Assembly (NCBI RefSeq): GCF_040026395.1
Contig: NZ_CP157278.1
Location: 4,030,001-4,094,000 of the forward strand
Source: Pedobacter lusitanus
Lineage (GTDB): Bacteria > Bacteroidota > Bacteroidia > Sphingobacteriales > Sphingobacteriaceae
DNA: 64,000 bases
Direction of reading: 5' to 3'
The notes under the pieces were generated by a model that was not told the origin of the DNA, did not search any database, and saw nothing but the letters and a program-made list of their open reading frames with translations. This document shows, piece by piece, positions 27,048 through 36,578 of the stretch. Numbering within the stretch: the first letter of the stretch is position 1; each line of letters opens with the position of its first letter. A program made the position numbers and the translations under genes.

Positions 27048-29870
27048 ATGATGACTTTTACAAAAAACCTTCTGCTGATCGTATTCCTCCTTTTCAGCGT
27101 TTCTTCGTATGCACAAGTGAAAAACGGCTCCGTAAGCGGAAAGGTCGTTAATGCAAAAGATAAACTACCCGTAGATTATGCTTCAGTAGCGGTTAAAAGT
27201 CTTAAAGACTCCAGTGTTGCAGGAGTCATTAATACAGAAACTGACGGCTCCTTTGCTATTAAAGGACTGGCTCCGGGACCTTACAGACTTACAGTCGCCT
27301 ATCTTGGCTTAAACAATGTCAGTAAAGAATTTACGATAACGGCTTCGGCCCCCTCGGTCAATGTAGGTACGCTGGCTATGGAAAATACCGGTTTAAACTT
27401 AAATACGGTAGTCATTAAAGGGGTGGTAACTCCGGTCGTAGTCAAGACTGATACTGTTGAGTATAGCGCGGGAGCGTATAAGGTTAGGGAAAATGCCGTA
27501 GTAGAGGATGTACTGAAAAAGCTTCCTGGTGTTGATGTGGCTAAAGATGGATCTATCAAAGCCCAGGGAGAAACGGTTACGCGTGTACGTGTAGATGGAA
27601 AAGACTTTTTTGGTAATGATCCTTTACTGGCCACAAAGAATCTGCCGGCAGACATGATTGATAAAGTACAGGTTATTGACCTGCTTTCTGATCAGGCCCA
27701 GTTTACCGGAGTTGATGATGGTAACAGGGAGAAAATTATCAATATAACAACCAAAAAGGATAAGAAAAATGGTTATTTCGGTAATTCGAGCGTTGGTTAC
27801 GGCTCTAATGATCGTTATGACGTTAATCTGAATGTCAATAAGTTCAACCAGGAACAGCAGTTCTCTGTTATCGGACAATTTAATAATGTGAATAAGCAGA
27901 ATTTTGGTGGGGGTGGTGGTATCGGTAATGGCGGTGGTGGCGGCGGTGGCCGTTTTAGTGCAGCATCGGGAGCTCCTCCGCAGGGGATAACAACGACCAA
28001 TGCTTTTGGTGTTAACTTTGCAGATGTTTATACTGACCAGACAAAGATCACTGCAAGTTATTTCTTTAATAAAACATCACTTTTCAACGATCAGACCAGC
28101 TTCAGACAAAATTTACTGGGAAACAGCACGACTACTTTTAATCAGGATCTGAATAGCACTACTGATAGTAAAAATCATCGTTTTAACTTTTTAATAGATA
28201 CCAAAATTGACTCTACGACGTCTATCCGTGTACAGCCAAACATTACTTATACGGAAAGCGGGACAAACCAGAATAGTAATTATATAAATAATTATGGTGC
28301 CTATCAGACGGTAGGAACACAGGGTTATAATACTAAATCTACTTCGCCGGTAATTAGCAACAATATTCTTTTAAGGAAGAAGTTCGCTAAAAAGGGGCGT
28401 ACTTTATCATTGAACGTGAATACGAATATCAATGATAACGACGCTAAAATCAATAACGAGATCAATAATGTCACCACTCAGGGTGACCTGGTAACCAATG
28501 ATGTGACCAACCAGCTGAACAATCAGAATAGTCACGCCATCAGCAATACTTCAAGATTGGTTTATACCGAGCCGGTCAGCAAAACACTCAATCTGGAAGT
28601 GAATTATCAGAATATGTATAATTTCAGCAACAGCGAAAGATATACTTATAATTTTAACCCGGTTACTTCTCAGTATGATATACCTGATCTTACCTATACC
28701 AATACTTACGAAAACAGAACACTGACAAATGCAGTTGGCGCGAGTTTGAATAAGAATACCGAAAAATATAACTGGAATATAGGGGTAGGGGTCCAGAATA
28801 CAGATAGAAGAAACGAGAATCTGACTACAGGTAATATCATTAATCAGAATTTCTATAATATAGTTCCTACAGCCCAGCTGCGTTATAAGTTCAGCAAGAG
28901 CAAAAGACTGGTATTCAGATATCGCGGAACTACCTCTCAGCCTTCAATTGCACAGATTCAGCCTATACCTGATAATACCAATACGCAGACTATTCCAATC
29001 GGTAACCCTGGTTTAAAACCTTCGTTCACTAATAACCTGACTGTATTATATAATAATTTTGACTTTGCTAAATTCAGGTCTCTGTTCATCTTTGCCAACA
29101 TCAGCCAGACTTTTAATGCTTTTGGAAATAACAGTATGCTGATTAATGATCCGAATGACCCGAATTTCGGAAAGATCGCTGTTGTTCCGGTGAACGTGGG
29201 TGGTGTTTATCAGGGTACATTGGGCTCTTCACTTGGGGTGCCAATTATAAAAGAGAACAAACTGAATCTGAACATAGATCTTGGTGGCAGTTATGCCAGA
29301 GGTGTGAATTTTACTAACTCCATTCAAAATATCACGAACGATTTATCGATCACAAATAAATACAGACTGGTTTCTTCAATGGATAAACTGGATCTGACAG
29401 CAAGTATTGCGGGATCACTGAACAGGGCAACTTATTCGGCACAGTCCAGCGCGAATACGACTTATTATACTTTAAATCCTGCTATTGATGTGAGTTATAT
29501 GTTTCCGGGAAATATCCGTCTTGCTGTAAATGTTGATTATTTTCAGAACACAGGAAGAGGGGAAGGTTATGATACGAACTTTACGATCATGAACGGATAT
29601 GTGAGCAAACAGTTTTTCAAAAACAGGGGAACGTTTAAGTTTGCAGTGAATGATGCGCTGAATCAGAATCAGGGGATCTCCAGAACTTCAAGTAATAACA
29701 CAATTACAGATTTGAGATATAATGTACTGAAAAGATATTATATGTTCTCGTTTACTTATTCGCTAAGCCGGATGGGAGGAAAAACGATGCAGAGTGATAT
29801 GCAGATGCCGGGAATGGGCGGCGGCGGTGGCGGCGGCCGGGGTTACGGAAGAGGAAGAGGAGGGGAGTAA
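27048..29870 (+). CDS. Outer-membrane beta-barrel protein with carboxypeptidase-regulatory domain
   Basis: A 940-residue protein: signal peptide (residues 1-23, SVSSYAQ), a carboxypeptidase-regulatory-like beta-sandwich (about 28-105, SGKVVNAKDKLPVDYASVAV), a plug-like domain (about 125-225, DVLKKLPGVDVAKDGSIKAQ and RVRVDGKDFFG), then beta-barrel strands to the end. This matches the outer-membrane beta-barrel family related to TonB-dependent receptors, though no TonB box is obvious. Odd features are a Gly-rich insert at about 288-305 and a C-terminal Gly/Arg tail (MGGGGGGGRGYGRGRGGE) after the last strand. Substrate unknown. A terminator follows directly. Confidence 0.85.
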   Translation: MMTFTKNLLLIVFLLFSVSSYAQVKNGSVSGKVVNAKDKLPVDYASVAVKSLKDSSVAGVINTETDGSFAIKGLAPGPYRLTVAYLGLNNVSKEFTITASAPSVNVGTLAMENTGLNLNTVVIKGVVTPVVVKTDTVEYSAGAYKVRENAVVEDVLKKLPGVDVAKDGSIKAQGETVTRVRVDGKDFFGNDPLLATKNLPADMIDKVQVIDLLSDQAQFTGVDDGNREKIINITTKKDKKNGYFGNSSVGYGSNDRYDVNLNVNKFNQEQQFSVIGQFNNVNKQNFGGGGGIGNGGGGGGGRFSAASGAPPQGITTTNAFGVNFADVYTDQTKITASYFFNKTSLFNDQTSFRQNLLGNSTTTFNQDLNSTTDSKNHRFNFLIDTKIDSTTSIRVQPNITYTESGTNQNSNYINNYGAYQTVGTQGYNTKSTSPVISNNILLRKKFAKKGRTLSLNVNTNINDNDAKINNEINNVTTQGDLVTNDVTNQLNNQNSHAISNTSRLVYTEPVSKTLNLEVNYQNMYNFSNSERYTYNFNPVTSQYDIPDLTYTNTYENRTLTNAVGASLNKNTEKYNWNIGVGVQNTDRRNENLTTGNIINQNFYNIVPTAQLRYKFSKSKRLVFRYRGTTSQPSIAQIQPIPDNTNTQTIPIGNPGLKPSFTNNLTVLYNNFDFAKFRSLFIFANISQTFNAFGNNSMLINDPNDPNFGKIAVVPVNVGGVYQGTLGSSLGVPIIKENKLNLNIDLGGSYARGVNFTNSIQNITNDLSITNKYRLVSSMDKLDLTASIAGSLNRATYSAQSSANTTYYTLNPAIDVSYMFPGNIRLAVNVDYFQNTGRGEGYDTNFTIMNGYVSKQFFKNRGTFKFAVNDALNQNQGISRTSSNNTITDLRYNVLKRYYMFSFTYSLSRMGGKTMQSDMQMPGMGGGGGGGRGYGRGRGGE

Positions 29871-29911
29871 AAAAAAGGCCTGTCAGTATTTTCAAACTGG
29901 CAGGCTTTTTT
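29871..29911. terminator. Bidirectional intrinsic terminator
   Basis: Stem GCCTGTCAG (29878-29886) with CTGGCAGGC (29897-29905), one G.U pair, A-run before and T-run after, placed between the convergent barrel and pentapeptide genes. Serves both. Confidence 0.9.
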
Positions 29912-29913
29912 AC

Positions 29914-30666
29914 TTATCTGGATAAATATTCGTCAATCCACCGGATAGTGATTTTAGCAATCTGATTATTTTCCGGAGTGTCTCCTTTGTTTATTCCCAT
30001 CAGCCAGCATTGTGCAGCATTGAAAATGTTGGCTGGTGTATTCTGGTGTTTATCTTGTCTTGCACCAGTAATGACATCCATCAGAAAGCTATAGTTTCCA
30101 ATATAAGAGGGCTCATCAAAATTTCCGGTTAACAAAGCCGTCTTAACACACTCAATTTTATTACCGGTGAGAGAGAGAAGCCTGAATACGTCTTCTTTAA
30201 TCTCAGAAAGATTTGCACTGCTCAGGTCTGTGTCTTTTAAAATTGCATTACTGAAAAGTGCACCAGATAGATTTGCTCCGTTAAAGTTAGCTTCACTCAG
30301 GTTTGCACCGTGAAAATCAACATTACGAAGGTTTGCACCGCTTAAATTTGCACCACTGAGGTTCGCATAAATGAAATTTGCTTTTCCGTTTTTTTTATAA
30401 GTTTCCGGGTCAGTCAGATTTGCACAGCTCAGCATTGCTCCACTGAGGTTTGCATTGCTAAGGTTTGTACGAAGCAGATCTGCACCATTAAGATTTGCTT
30501 CGGAGAGATTTGTTTCACTCAGGTTCAGATTACTGAAGTTGACGAAACTCAGATCAGTTGCCTGTTCAACTGCTTTTTGTATGGTGGTGTTTACAGTGTC
30601 GTCAGGATTAACAGAAGAAAATAATACTGCTCCGGTAAATCTGTTTTTAAGTTCCGTTTTTGTCAT
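29914..30666 (-). CDS. Pentapeptide-repeat protein
   Basis: A 250-residue protein. Residues about 38-155 are tandem pentapeptide repeats of the A(N/D)LS form (ANLNGADLLRTNLSNANLSG), which stack into a right-handed quadrilateral beta-helix. One stretch (PETYKKNGKANFIY) breaks the pattern. The C-terminal ~90 residues are not repeats and have no motif I recognise. No signal peptide, so probably cytosolic. Such proteins include gyrase-protecting Qnr/MfpA proteins, but most have unknown roles. It is divergent from feoA and shares a short intergenic region with it. Confidence 0.85.
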   Translation of the reverse strand: MTKTELKNRFTGAVLFSSVNPDDTVNTTIQKAVEQATDLSFVNFSNLNLSETNLSEANLNGADLLRTNLSNANLSGAMLSCANLTDPETYKKNGKANFIYANLSGANLSGANLRNVDFHGANLSEANFNGANLSGALFSNAILKDTDLSSANLSEIKEDVFRLLSLTGNKIECVKTALLTGNFDEPSYIGNYSFLMDVITGARQDKHQNTPANIFNAAQCWLMGINKGDTPENNQIAKITIRWIDEYLSR

Positions 30667-30753
30667 AGTGCTATTGATTAAGTATCAATTCAGTAAATGG
30701 AAAACGTATAAACTGCCGGATAATGTATTAAAGGTGTCACAACATAGGCTTTA

Positions 30754-30785
30754 TTTGGATTTATTATTGATAAAGGGTACATTGC
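30754..30785 (+). promoter_or_regulatory. Possible promoter of feoAB
   Basis: TTTG (30754-30757), 20-base spacer, TACATTGC (30778-30785), which differs from TAnnTTTG at the last two positions. Spacing is right. I see no clear Fur box, but the region is AT-rich and one could be missed. Confidence 0.35.
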
Positions 30786-30800
30786 GGCATAATTAAAGAT

Positions 30801-31016
30801 ATGAACCTTTCGCAGTTAAATCCAGGAGAACGTGGTACTATTGTAGCTTTTACGGACTTAGAGATGTCAGTAAAATTAATGGAAATGGGTTGTTTACCTG
30901 GTGAAGTTGTGGAGGTTGAGCGTTTCGCGCCACTGGGAGATCCAATGGCTATCCGCGTTGCGGGATATCAACTTTGTTTGCGTAAAAACGAAGCTTCTGT
31001 TATTATAATTTCTTAG
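30801..31016 (+). CDS. feoA: Ferrous iron transport protein A
   Basis: A 71-residue SH3-like protein, a small cytosolic partner of the FeoB Fe(II) transporter. The pattern LNPGERGTIVAF, LMEMGCLPGEVVEV and DPMAIRVAGYQLCLRKNEA is standard for FeoA. It lies seven bases before feoB and is surely cotranscribed. Confidence 0.94.
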   Translation: MNLSQLNPGERGTIVAFTDLEMSVKLMEMGCLPGEVVEVERFAPLGDPMAIRVAGYQLCLRKNEASVIIIS

Positions 31017-31023
31017 ATAAATC

Positions 31024-33141
31024 TTGGCTGCTACACTAAAAATTGCGTTAGTTGGTAATCCGAATACGGGAAAATCAACGCTGTTTAACTTACTTACCGG
31101 GCTAAACCAAAAGATTGGAAACTTTCCGGGTATTACCGTTGATAAGAAAACTGGTTTCTGCAAAGTTTCTGCTACTCAGCAGGCTGAAATAATTGACCTG
31201 CCCGGAACCTATAGTTTATATCCAAAAAGCAAGGATGAGAGTATCGTCTTTCAGGTACTTGCTGACCGGAAAAATATAAGTCATCCTGATCTGGTTGTAC
31301 TGGTTGCTGATGCTACTAACCTGCGCAGAAATTTATTGCTTTATTCACAGGTTGCTGACTTGCAAATTCCTGTAGTATTAGCATTAAATATGACGGATAT
31401 GGCTAAAAAGGAAGGAATCAGTATTCATATTGATGAACTTTCTGCACGTCTTGGGGTACAGGTTGTATCCATCTCTGCAAGAAGTAAAACAGGGCTGGAT
31501 GAACTGAAAAAAGCAATTGCCAATACAACAAATATACCTACGCAGGTAGAGGGAACAGATGTGAACGTACTGGCAGCTGCCGCTATCAATGAAGCGAAAA
31601 CTGCTCTGGGCACTGATAACGATTATTTTGCGTTGCAGGTCCTTCATCAGCATGAACATCTGGATATTTATACTGCTGAGCAACACCGTCAGTTTGAGCA
31701 GATCAGAAAAACACATGGTTTTGAATCTTCAAAATTACAGGCTGCAGAAACAATTGCCCGTTACAGATATTTAAGTACTGTATTATCCGGTGTGATTGAG
31801 GATACGGGAGCATTGAAGAAATTTGCATTCAGTGACAGGATTGACTCCGTTTTAACTAATCGTTTTTGGGGATTCTTTATTTTCATCTTTATTCTGTTCT
31901 TTATTTTTAATGCCATTTTCTCATGGTCTGCTTATCCAATGGAGCTTATCGAAAGCCTGTTCGGATGGATAGCTAAAACAGGACATGAATATCTTCCTGA
32001 TGGGGTGTTAACTAATCTTTTACTGGATGGGGTAGTGGCAGGATTAGGTGGTATAGTCGTATTTATCCCGCAGATTGCTATCTTATTTGCACTGATTTCT
32101 ATACTGGAAGATACCGGATATATGGCCAGGGTAACCTTTATGATGGATAAAATCATGAGGAAGTTTGGGATGAGCGGAAAGTCGGTTGTACCGATGATAG
32201 GTAGTTTTGCCTGTGCTGTCCCTTCTATTATGAGTGCGCGAACCATTGAAAACTGGAAAGACAGAATCATCACGATTATGGTCTCTCCTTTAGTGAGCTG
32301 CTCGGCCAGACTGCCTGTTTATACTTTACTGATCTCTCTGATTATTCCTGATACTAAATTATTCGGGGTTATCAGTATGCAGGCCCTGGCACTGATGGGA
32401 ATGTACCTGATCAGTATTTTTGCTGCGGTGATAGTGGCTTTTGTTATGAAATTTATCATCAAAGCTACGGAGAAATCATACTTTATTATGGAACTGCCTG
32501 TTTACAGGATGCCAAGGTGGGGTAACGTGCTGTTCACGATGTTCGAGAAGTCTAAAACTTTCGTATTGGAAGCGGGTAAGGTAATTATTGCCATCTCTAT
32601 AGTGCTATGGGTAATGTCCACTTATGGTCCTGTGTCCCGTTTTGAAAAAATAGAAAAGAAATATGCGGAGATTGAGCTGAAGAAGGATAGTGTACAGATC
32701 AGTACACTGGAAAGAGACAAGTCGGCTGAAAAACTGGAGAACTCTTATGCAGGTATCCTTGGTCGCACGATAGAGCCGGTAATTAAACCCCTGGGGTTTG
32801 ACTGGAAGATAGGTATTGCACTGATTACCTCTTTTGCGGCCAGAGAAGCATTTGTAGGTACGATGGCGACTATTTACAGTGTGGAAAACGGAGAAGAGAA
32901 TACAGGCACGATAAGGGATAAAATGAGGGAAGCCAGAAATCCTGGTACAGGATTGCCTGTCTTTACTTTTGCTACCGGATTTGCACTGATGCTGTTTTAT
33001 GCTTTTGCAATGCAGTGTATGAGTACCGTTGCGGTAGTTTACAGAGAAACCAAATCATGGAAATGGCCTGCTATACAAATGGTCTATATGACTGCTATGG
33101 CCTATGTTGCCAGTTTAATAGCCTATCAGTTTTTAAAGTAA
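31024..33141 (+). CDS. feoB: Ferrous iron transport protein B
   Basis: A 705-residue Fe(II) transporter in the inner membrane. The N-terminal G domain shows G1 (GNPNTGKST), the G3 DLPGTYSL and the G4 NMTD. A helical guanine-nucleotide-dissociation-inhibitor region follows, then about eight to eleven transmembrane helices with the two conserved Gate-like segments (around FACAVPSIMSARTIE and SCSARLPVYTLLI). Length is normal. The start is TTG. FeoC is absent, as is usual in the phylum. Confidence 0.96.
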   Translation: MAATLKIALVGNPNTGKSTLFNLLTGLNQKIGNFPGITVDKKTGFCKVSATQQAEIIDLPGTYSLYPKSKDESIVFQVLADRKNISHPDLVVLVADATNLRRNLLLYSQVADLQIPVVLALNMTDMAKKEGISIHIDELSARLGVQVVSISARSKTGLDELKKAIANTTNIPTQVEGTDVNVLAAAAINEAKTALGTDNDYFALQVLHQHEHLDIYTAEQHRQFEQIRKTHGFESSKLQAAETIARYRYLSTVLSGVIEDTGALKKFAFSDRIDSVLTNRFWGFFIFIFILFFIFNAIFSWSAYPMELIESLFGWIAKTGHEYLPDGVLTNLLLDGVVAGLGGIVVFIPQIAILFALISILEDTGYMARVTFMMDKIMRKFGMSGKSVVPMIGSFACAVPSIMSARTIENWKDRIITIMVSPLVSCSARLPVYTLLISLIIPDTKLFGVISMQALALMGMYLISIFAAVIVAFVMKFIIKATEKSYFIMELPVYRMPRWGNVLFTMFEKSKTFVLEAGKVIIAISIVLWVMSTYGPVSRFEKIEKKYAEIELKKDSVQISTLERDKSAEKLENSYAGILGRTIEPVIKPLGFDWKIGIALITSFAAREAFVGTMATIYSVENGEENTGTIRDKMREARNPGTGLPVFTFATGFALMLFYAFAMQCMSTVAVVYRETKSWKWPAIQMVYMTAMAYVASLIAYQFLK

Positions 33142-33159
33142 ATTCTTTATCTTAGTACT

Positions 33160-33774
33160 GTGGAAAAAGTTGATGTTTTAGCACAGTATATGCCCCCTGC
33201 GGCAGCCCCGGTGATTGCTAAATGGATTGACTATTTTCAATGTGAATTTAAGATATCCAGGAGCAGGGCAACTAAATTAGGTGATTACAGACATCCCTTT
33301 AAACAATCCGGGCATAAGATATCTGTTAATAATAATCTGAACCGTTATGCTTTTCTTGTTACAACCGTGCATGAGTTTGCGCATTTATTGACCTGGAATG
33401 ACCATAAGAATAAGGTTAAGCCTCATGGTGGTGAGTGGAAGCATAATTTTAAACGGATGATGACGCCTTTTCTGGATCAGCAGGTTTTTCCTGAAGACCT
33501 GCAGCTGGCTATCAACACTTATTTAAGTAATCCTTCTGCTTCAAGCTGTACGGATTTAAAACTCTCCAGAGCACTTAAAAAATATGACGGAGCCATTGAT
33601 CATTCCCGTCTTGAAGAATTGCCTGAGCACGCTATATTCACTATTAAAGACGGCAGGAGATTTAAGAAGGGTGAGCAACTCAGAAAACGTTTCAGATGTG
33701 AATGTCTGGATAACGGAAATATCTATTTGTTCAGCCCGCTTGCAGAAGTGGTACTATCGGCTACAGGAACATAA
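33160..33774 (+). CDS. SprT-like zinc metalloprotease family protein
   Basis: A 204-residue SprT-like domain protein. The zincin motif HExxH is present as TTVHEFAHLLTW, with a third histidine candidate in KPHGGEWKHNF. SprT/Spartan relatives cleave DNA-protein crosslinks in eukaryotes; the bacterial role is unclear. A cysteine pair (RCECLDNGN) near the C-terminus could be part of a partial zinc ribbon. The start is GTG. Its last 52 bases overlap the convergent lipoprotein gene. Confidence 0.82.
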   Translation: MEKVDVLAQYMPPAAAPVIAKWIDYFQCEFKISRSRATKLGDYRHPFKQSGHKISVNNNLNRYAFLVTTVHEFAHLLTWNDHKNKVKPHGGEWKHNFKRMMTPFLDQQVFPEDLQLAINTYLSNPSASSCTDLKLSRALKKYDGAIDHSRLEELPEHAIFTIKDGRRFKKGEQLRKRFRCECLDNGNIYLFSPLAEVVLSATGT

Positions 33775-34541
33775 ATAGAAAGATTGTCCTCTATTTTCCA
33801 TTTGAATTTTAACTTTCCTTCTTTAAACAGGGAAGGGAAATTCAACAGGCTGTCGATATAAGCATCTTTATTTTTTACGAGTATACTGGCTCTGTAACTG
33901 GGCTGTTTTTTGCTTTTAAGCATAATATAGAGGGCATCGGGATAAGTTGAGATATTATCAAATGCCATATCAAACTTATCTGTTCCGTTGATCGCATCGT
34001 TTATACCTTTGATATCAGAGACATAATTATCCTCAGGATATTTATTGTCAGCAGCCTGTACCGGCAGATAGGGAAGTGTACGCAGGGCTTCCGCTGAACT
34101 TGCTGTGCGGCTGTCTATTTTAAATGTGACATTATTGCGTATGTAGGTACGGACATCCTTATAAATCCCACCTTCTTCATTCATCAGTTTTATGCGCTCT
34201 TTAACCAGAATCAGACTGTCATTTTTAAAATAATAGCTTTTTACAGTATTACTTATTGTTCCGTTAGCTGTGTAGGTTTTATATAACATCCCATCATTAT
34301 GTGCACTGTATTTTTCTGCGTACACAGATAGATCACCGGACTGATAGATCAGGCTGTACTGTCTTTTATAATCATTGAGATTTCTGTCAATAGCTGCGGC
34401 AAAATTCAGTATAGACTTATCTGTCATACCAGTAGTGCCTTCTTCCGGTAAACCGGCTTGTGGGTGGGTTGATTTGAAATATTTACAACCCGGAAGTGTA
34501 AACAGTAAAATTCCTAAACATAGTAAATAAATGGCTCTCAT
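33723..34541 (-). CDS. Lipoprotein of unknown function
   Basis: A 272-residue predicted lipoprotein: signal peptide with lipobox TLPGC (Cys19). The mature part is rich in Tyr, Lys and Asp with mixed helix/strand character and no catalytic motif I recognise. It overlaps the end of the SprT-like gene by 52 bases tail to tail. A hairpin (arms near 34548-34564 and 34592-34606) lies between it and the E1 gene stop. Confidence 0.7.
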   Translation of the reverse strand: MRAIYLLCLGILLFTLPGCKYFKSTHPQAGLPEEGTTGMTDKSILNFAAAIDRNLNDYKRQYSLIYQSGDLSVYAEKYSAHNDGMLYKTYTANGTISNTVKSYYFKNDSLILVKERIKLMNEEGGIYKDVRTYIRNNVTFKIDSRTASSAEALRTLPYLPVQAADNKYPEDNYVSDIKGINDAINGTDKFDMAFDNISTYPDALYIMLKSKKQPSYRASILVKNKDAYIDSLLNFPSLFKEGKLKFKWKIEDNLSIYVPVADSTTSASGLNK

Positions 34542-34596
34542 AGTACTCTGGTAAATAATGGCATCGTTATCAACAGGCCATTATCGTGCCAAGGAG

Positions 34597-36573
34597 TTAC
34601 CAGGCCATTAATTTCAGGATGGTTTCATGCAGACGGTTTTTGGCCAGAAACTGGTCCTCCAGTATTTTACTCATTGGAATAGCGGTATCCAGACTTGCAC
34701 AGCGCATTACAGGGGCATCAAGATCTGTAAAACAATGTTCACCTATCCATGCAGCAATCTCAGCTCCGAAACCACTGCTTAAGGTGTCCTCGTGAAGAAT
34801 AATTACCCTTCCGGTAGATTTTACAGCTGCTGCTACGGTTTCCTTATCCCAGGGTTGCAAGCTGCATAGGTCTATCAGGCTGACTGATAAATCAGGATGA
34901 TCTTCCAGGTAGGATAAAGACCAGTGAACGCCTAAACCATAAGTGATAATAGTGAGCTGATTACCTTTTTTTAACCAGTTGGCTTTTCCGATTTCAATGG
35001 TGTAATAACCTGAAGGAACCGGCCCGCTCAAGCTTCTGTACAGATATTTGTGTTCGAAATAAATAACCGGATTAGGGTCTTCAATAGCTGCCAGCAGCAG
35101 ACCTTTTGCATCATAGGGGAAAGCAGGGTATACTATTTTCAGTCCGGGTGTCTTGGTAAACCAGGCTTCATTGCTCTGAGAGTGAAAAGGGCCTGCTCCG
35201 GTGCCTGCGCCTGTGGGCATCCGGACTACAACATCTGCTTTTTCTCCCCAGCGGTAATGGGTTTTAGCCAGGTTATTAATAATCTGATTAAATCCGCAGG
35301 TTACAAAATCTGCAAACTGCATTTCTACCACAGCTTTATAGCCATTGATGGATAAACCCTGTCCAGTACCTACAATTGCTGATTCACAAATTGGCGTATT
35401 GCGTACTCTGGCTTTCCCAAACTCCTCTACAAAACCAGCTGTAATTTTAAAGGCTCCTCCATATTCTGCTACGTCCTGACCCATGATTACCAGATTTGAA
35501 TGTTGCTGCATCCCGATTCTCAATCCGTCACTGATTGCATCAATATAGCGGATTTCTGTGCCCTGATCAACGGGACCGGTAACCTGTTGTATATAGGGGT
35601 AGTACATATCGGTCAACTCCGTAGCTGCTGAAGGCTCCGGATCAGCATCATTGAATGCCTGCTCGGTTTCTTTATCCAGCTCTGTCTTAAATTCTGCTTT
35701 GATTTCCTCTAAAAGGTCATCTGTCAGTATATGCTGTTCAAACAGATAGTGTTCAAATGTTTTGACCGGGTCTTTGGCAGACCATTCTTCAAACAAATGC
35801 GGAGGGACGTATTTTGTTCCTGAGGCTTCTTCGTGTCCTCTCATCCTGAAGGTCAAACATTCCAGTAAAACGGGTCTTGGATTTGCACGGATACTTGCTG
35901 TAATTTCAGTAATGGCATCAAAAACTTCCAGCACATTGTTCCCATCAATCTGAATGCCTTCAATTCCATAACCAATGGCCTTGTCAACCAGATGTTCACA
36001 GTTGAATTGTTCATTAACAGGAGTGGATAACCCATAGCCGTTGTTTTCGATCAGGAAAATAACGGGTAAATTCCAGACAGACGCTACGTTGACTGCCTCA
36101 TGAAAATCACCTTCTGATGTCGCGCCTTCACCTGTGAAAACAAGTGTAGCCAGTTCTTTTCCGGCAATAAGATCTGCCAGGGCGATTCCATCAGCCAGAG
36201 CCAGCTGAGGACCCAGATGAGAGATCATCCCTATAATTTTATGGGCCTGTGTACCAAAGTGAAAAGATCGGTCTCTGCCTTTGGTAAAGCCGGTCATTTT
36301 TCCCTGCCACTGAGCCATTAAGTTACGCAGTGGAATATCTCTGCTGGTAAAAACCCCAAGGTTTCTGTGCATAGGCAGGATATATTCTTCAGCTTTCATC
36401 GCTAAAGTGGAACCTACAGCAATTGCTTCCTGACCGATACCCGAAAACCATTTCCCTATGCGACCCTGTCTGAGCAGGATCAGCATTTTTTCTTCGACCA
36501 TTCTGGGATAAAGGAGACGCTTATAAAGCGACAATAAAGTTTCATCGTCTTTTTCTTTCCGGTCGAAGTGCAT
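34597..36573 (-). CDS. 2-oxoacid dehydrogenase E1, fused alpha and beta subunits
   Basis: A 658-residue thiamine-diphosphate enzyme with E1 alpha (about 1-310) and E1 beta (about 335-658) joined in one chain. The ThDP/Mg motif is TGEGATSEGDFHEAVNVASV with NNGYGLSTP. The alpha phosphorylation-loop-like region is RGHEEASGTKYVPP, and the beta part has MGQDVAEYGGAFKIT and FADFVTCGFNQI. Sequence is nearest to branched-chain 2-oxoacid (or 2-oxoisovalerate) dehydrogenase E1; pyruvate as substrate is not excluded. E2 and E3 genes are not adjacent. lutB lies five bases upstream in the same operon. Confidence 0.88.
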   Translation of the reverse strand: MHFDRKEKDDETLLSLYKRLLYPRMVEEKMLILLRQGRIGKWFSGIGQEAIAVGSTLAMKAEEYILPMHRNLGVFTSRDIPLRNLMAQWQGKMTGFTKGRDRSFHFGTQAHKIIGMISHLGPQLALADGIALADLIAGKELATLVFTGEGATSEGDFHEAVNVASVWNLPVIFLIENNGYGLSTPVNEQFNCEHLVDKAIGYGIEGIQIDGNNVLEVFDAITEITASIRANPRPVLLECLTFRMRGHEEASGTKYVPPHLFEEWSAKDPVKTFEHYLFEQHILTDDLLEEIKAEFKTELDKETEQAFNDADPEPSAATELTDMYYPYIQQVTGPVDQGTEIRYIDAISDGLRIGMQQHSNLVIMGQDVAEYGGAFKITAGFVEEFGKARVRNTPICESAIVGTGQGLSINGYKAVVEMQFADFVTCGFNQIINNLAKTHYRWGEKADVVVRMPTGAGTGAGPFHSQSNEAWFTKTPGLKIVYPAFPYDAKGLLLAAIEDPNPVIYFEHKYLYRSLSGPVPSGYYTIEIGKANWLKKGNQLTIITYGLGVHWSLSYLEDHPDLSVSLIDLCSLQPWDKETVAAAVKSTGRVIILHEDTLSSGFGAEIAAWIGEHCFTDLDAPVMRCASLDTAIPMSKILEDQFLAKNRLHETILKLMAW

Positions 36574-36578
36574 ATTTA

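Noticed and set aside
27815..28000. Minus-strand Pro-rich frame opposite the barrel gene
   Set aside because: Antisense of the glycine-rich insert; the proline run is an artefact of GGN codons.
30455..30796. Plus-strand frame opposite the pentapeptide gene
   Set aside because: Periodic sequence arises from the repeats on the other strand; it also crosses the likely feoAB promoter.
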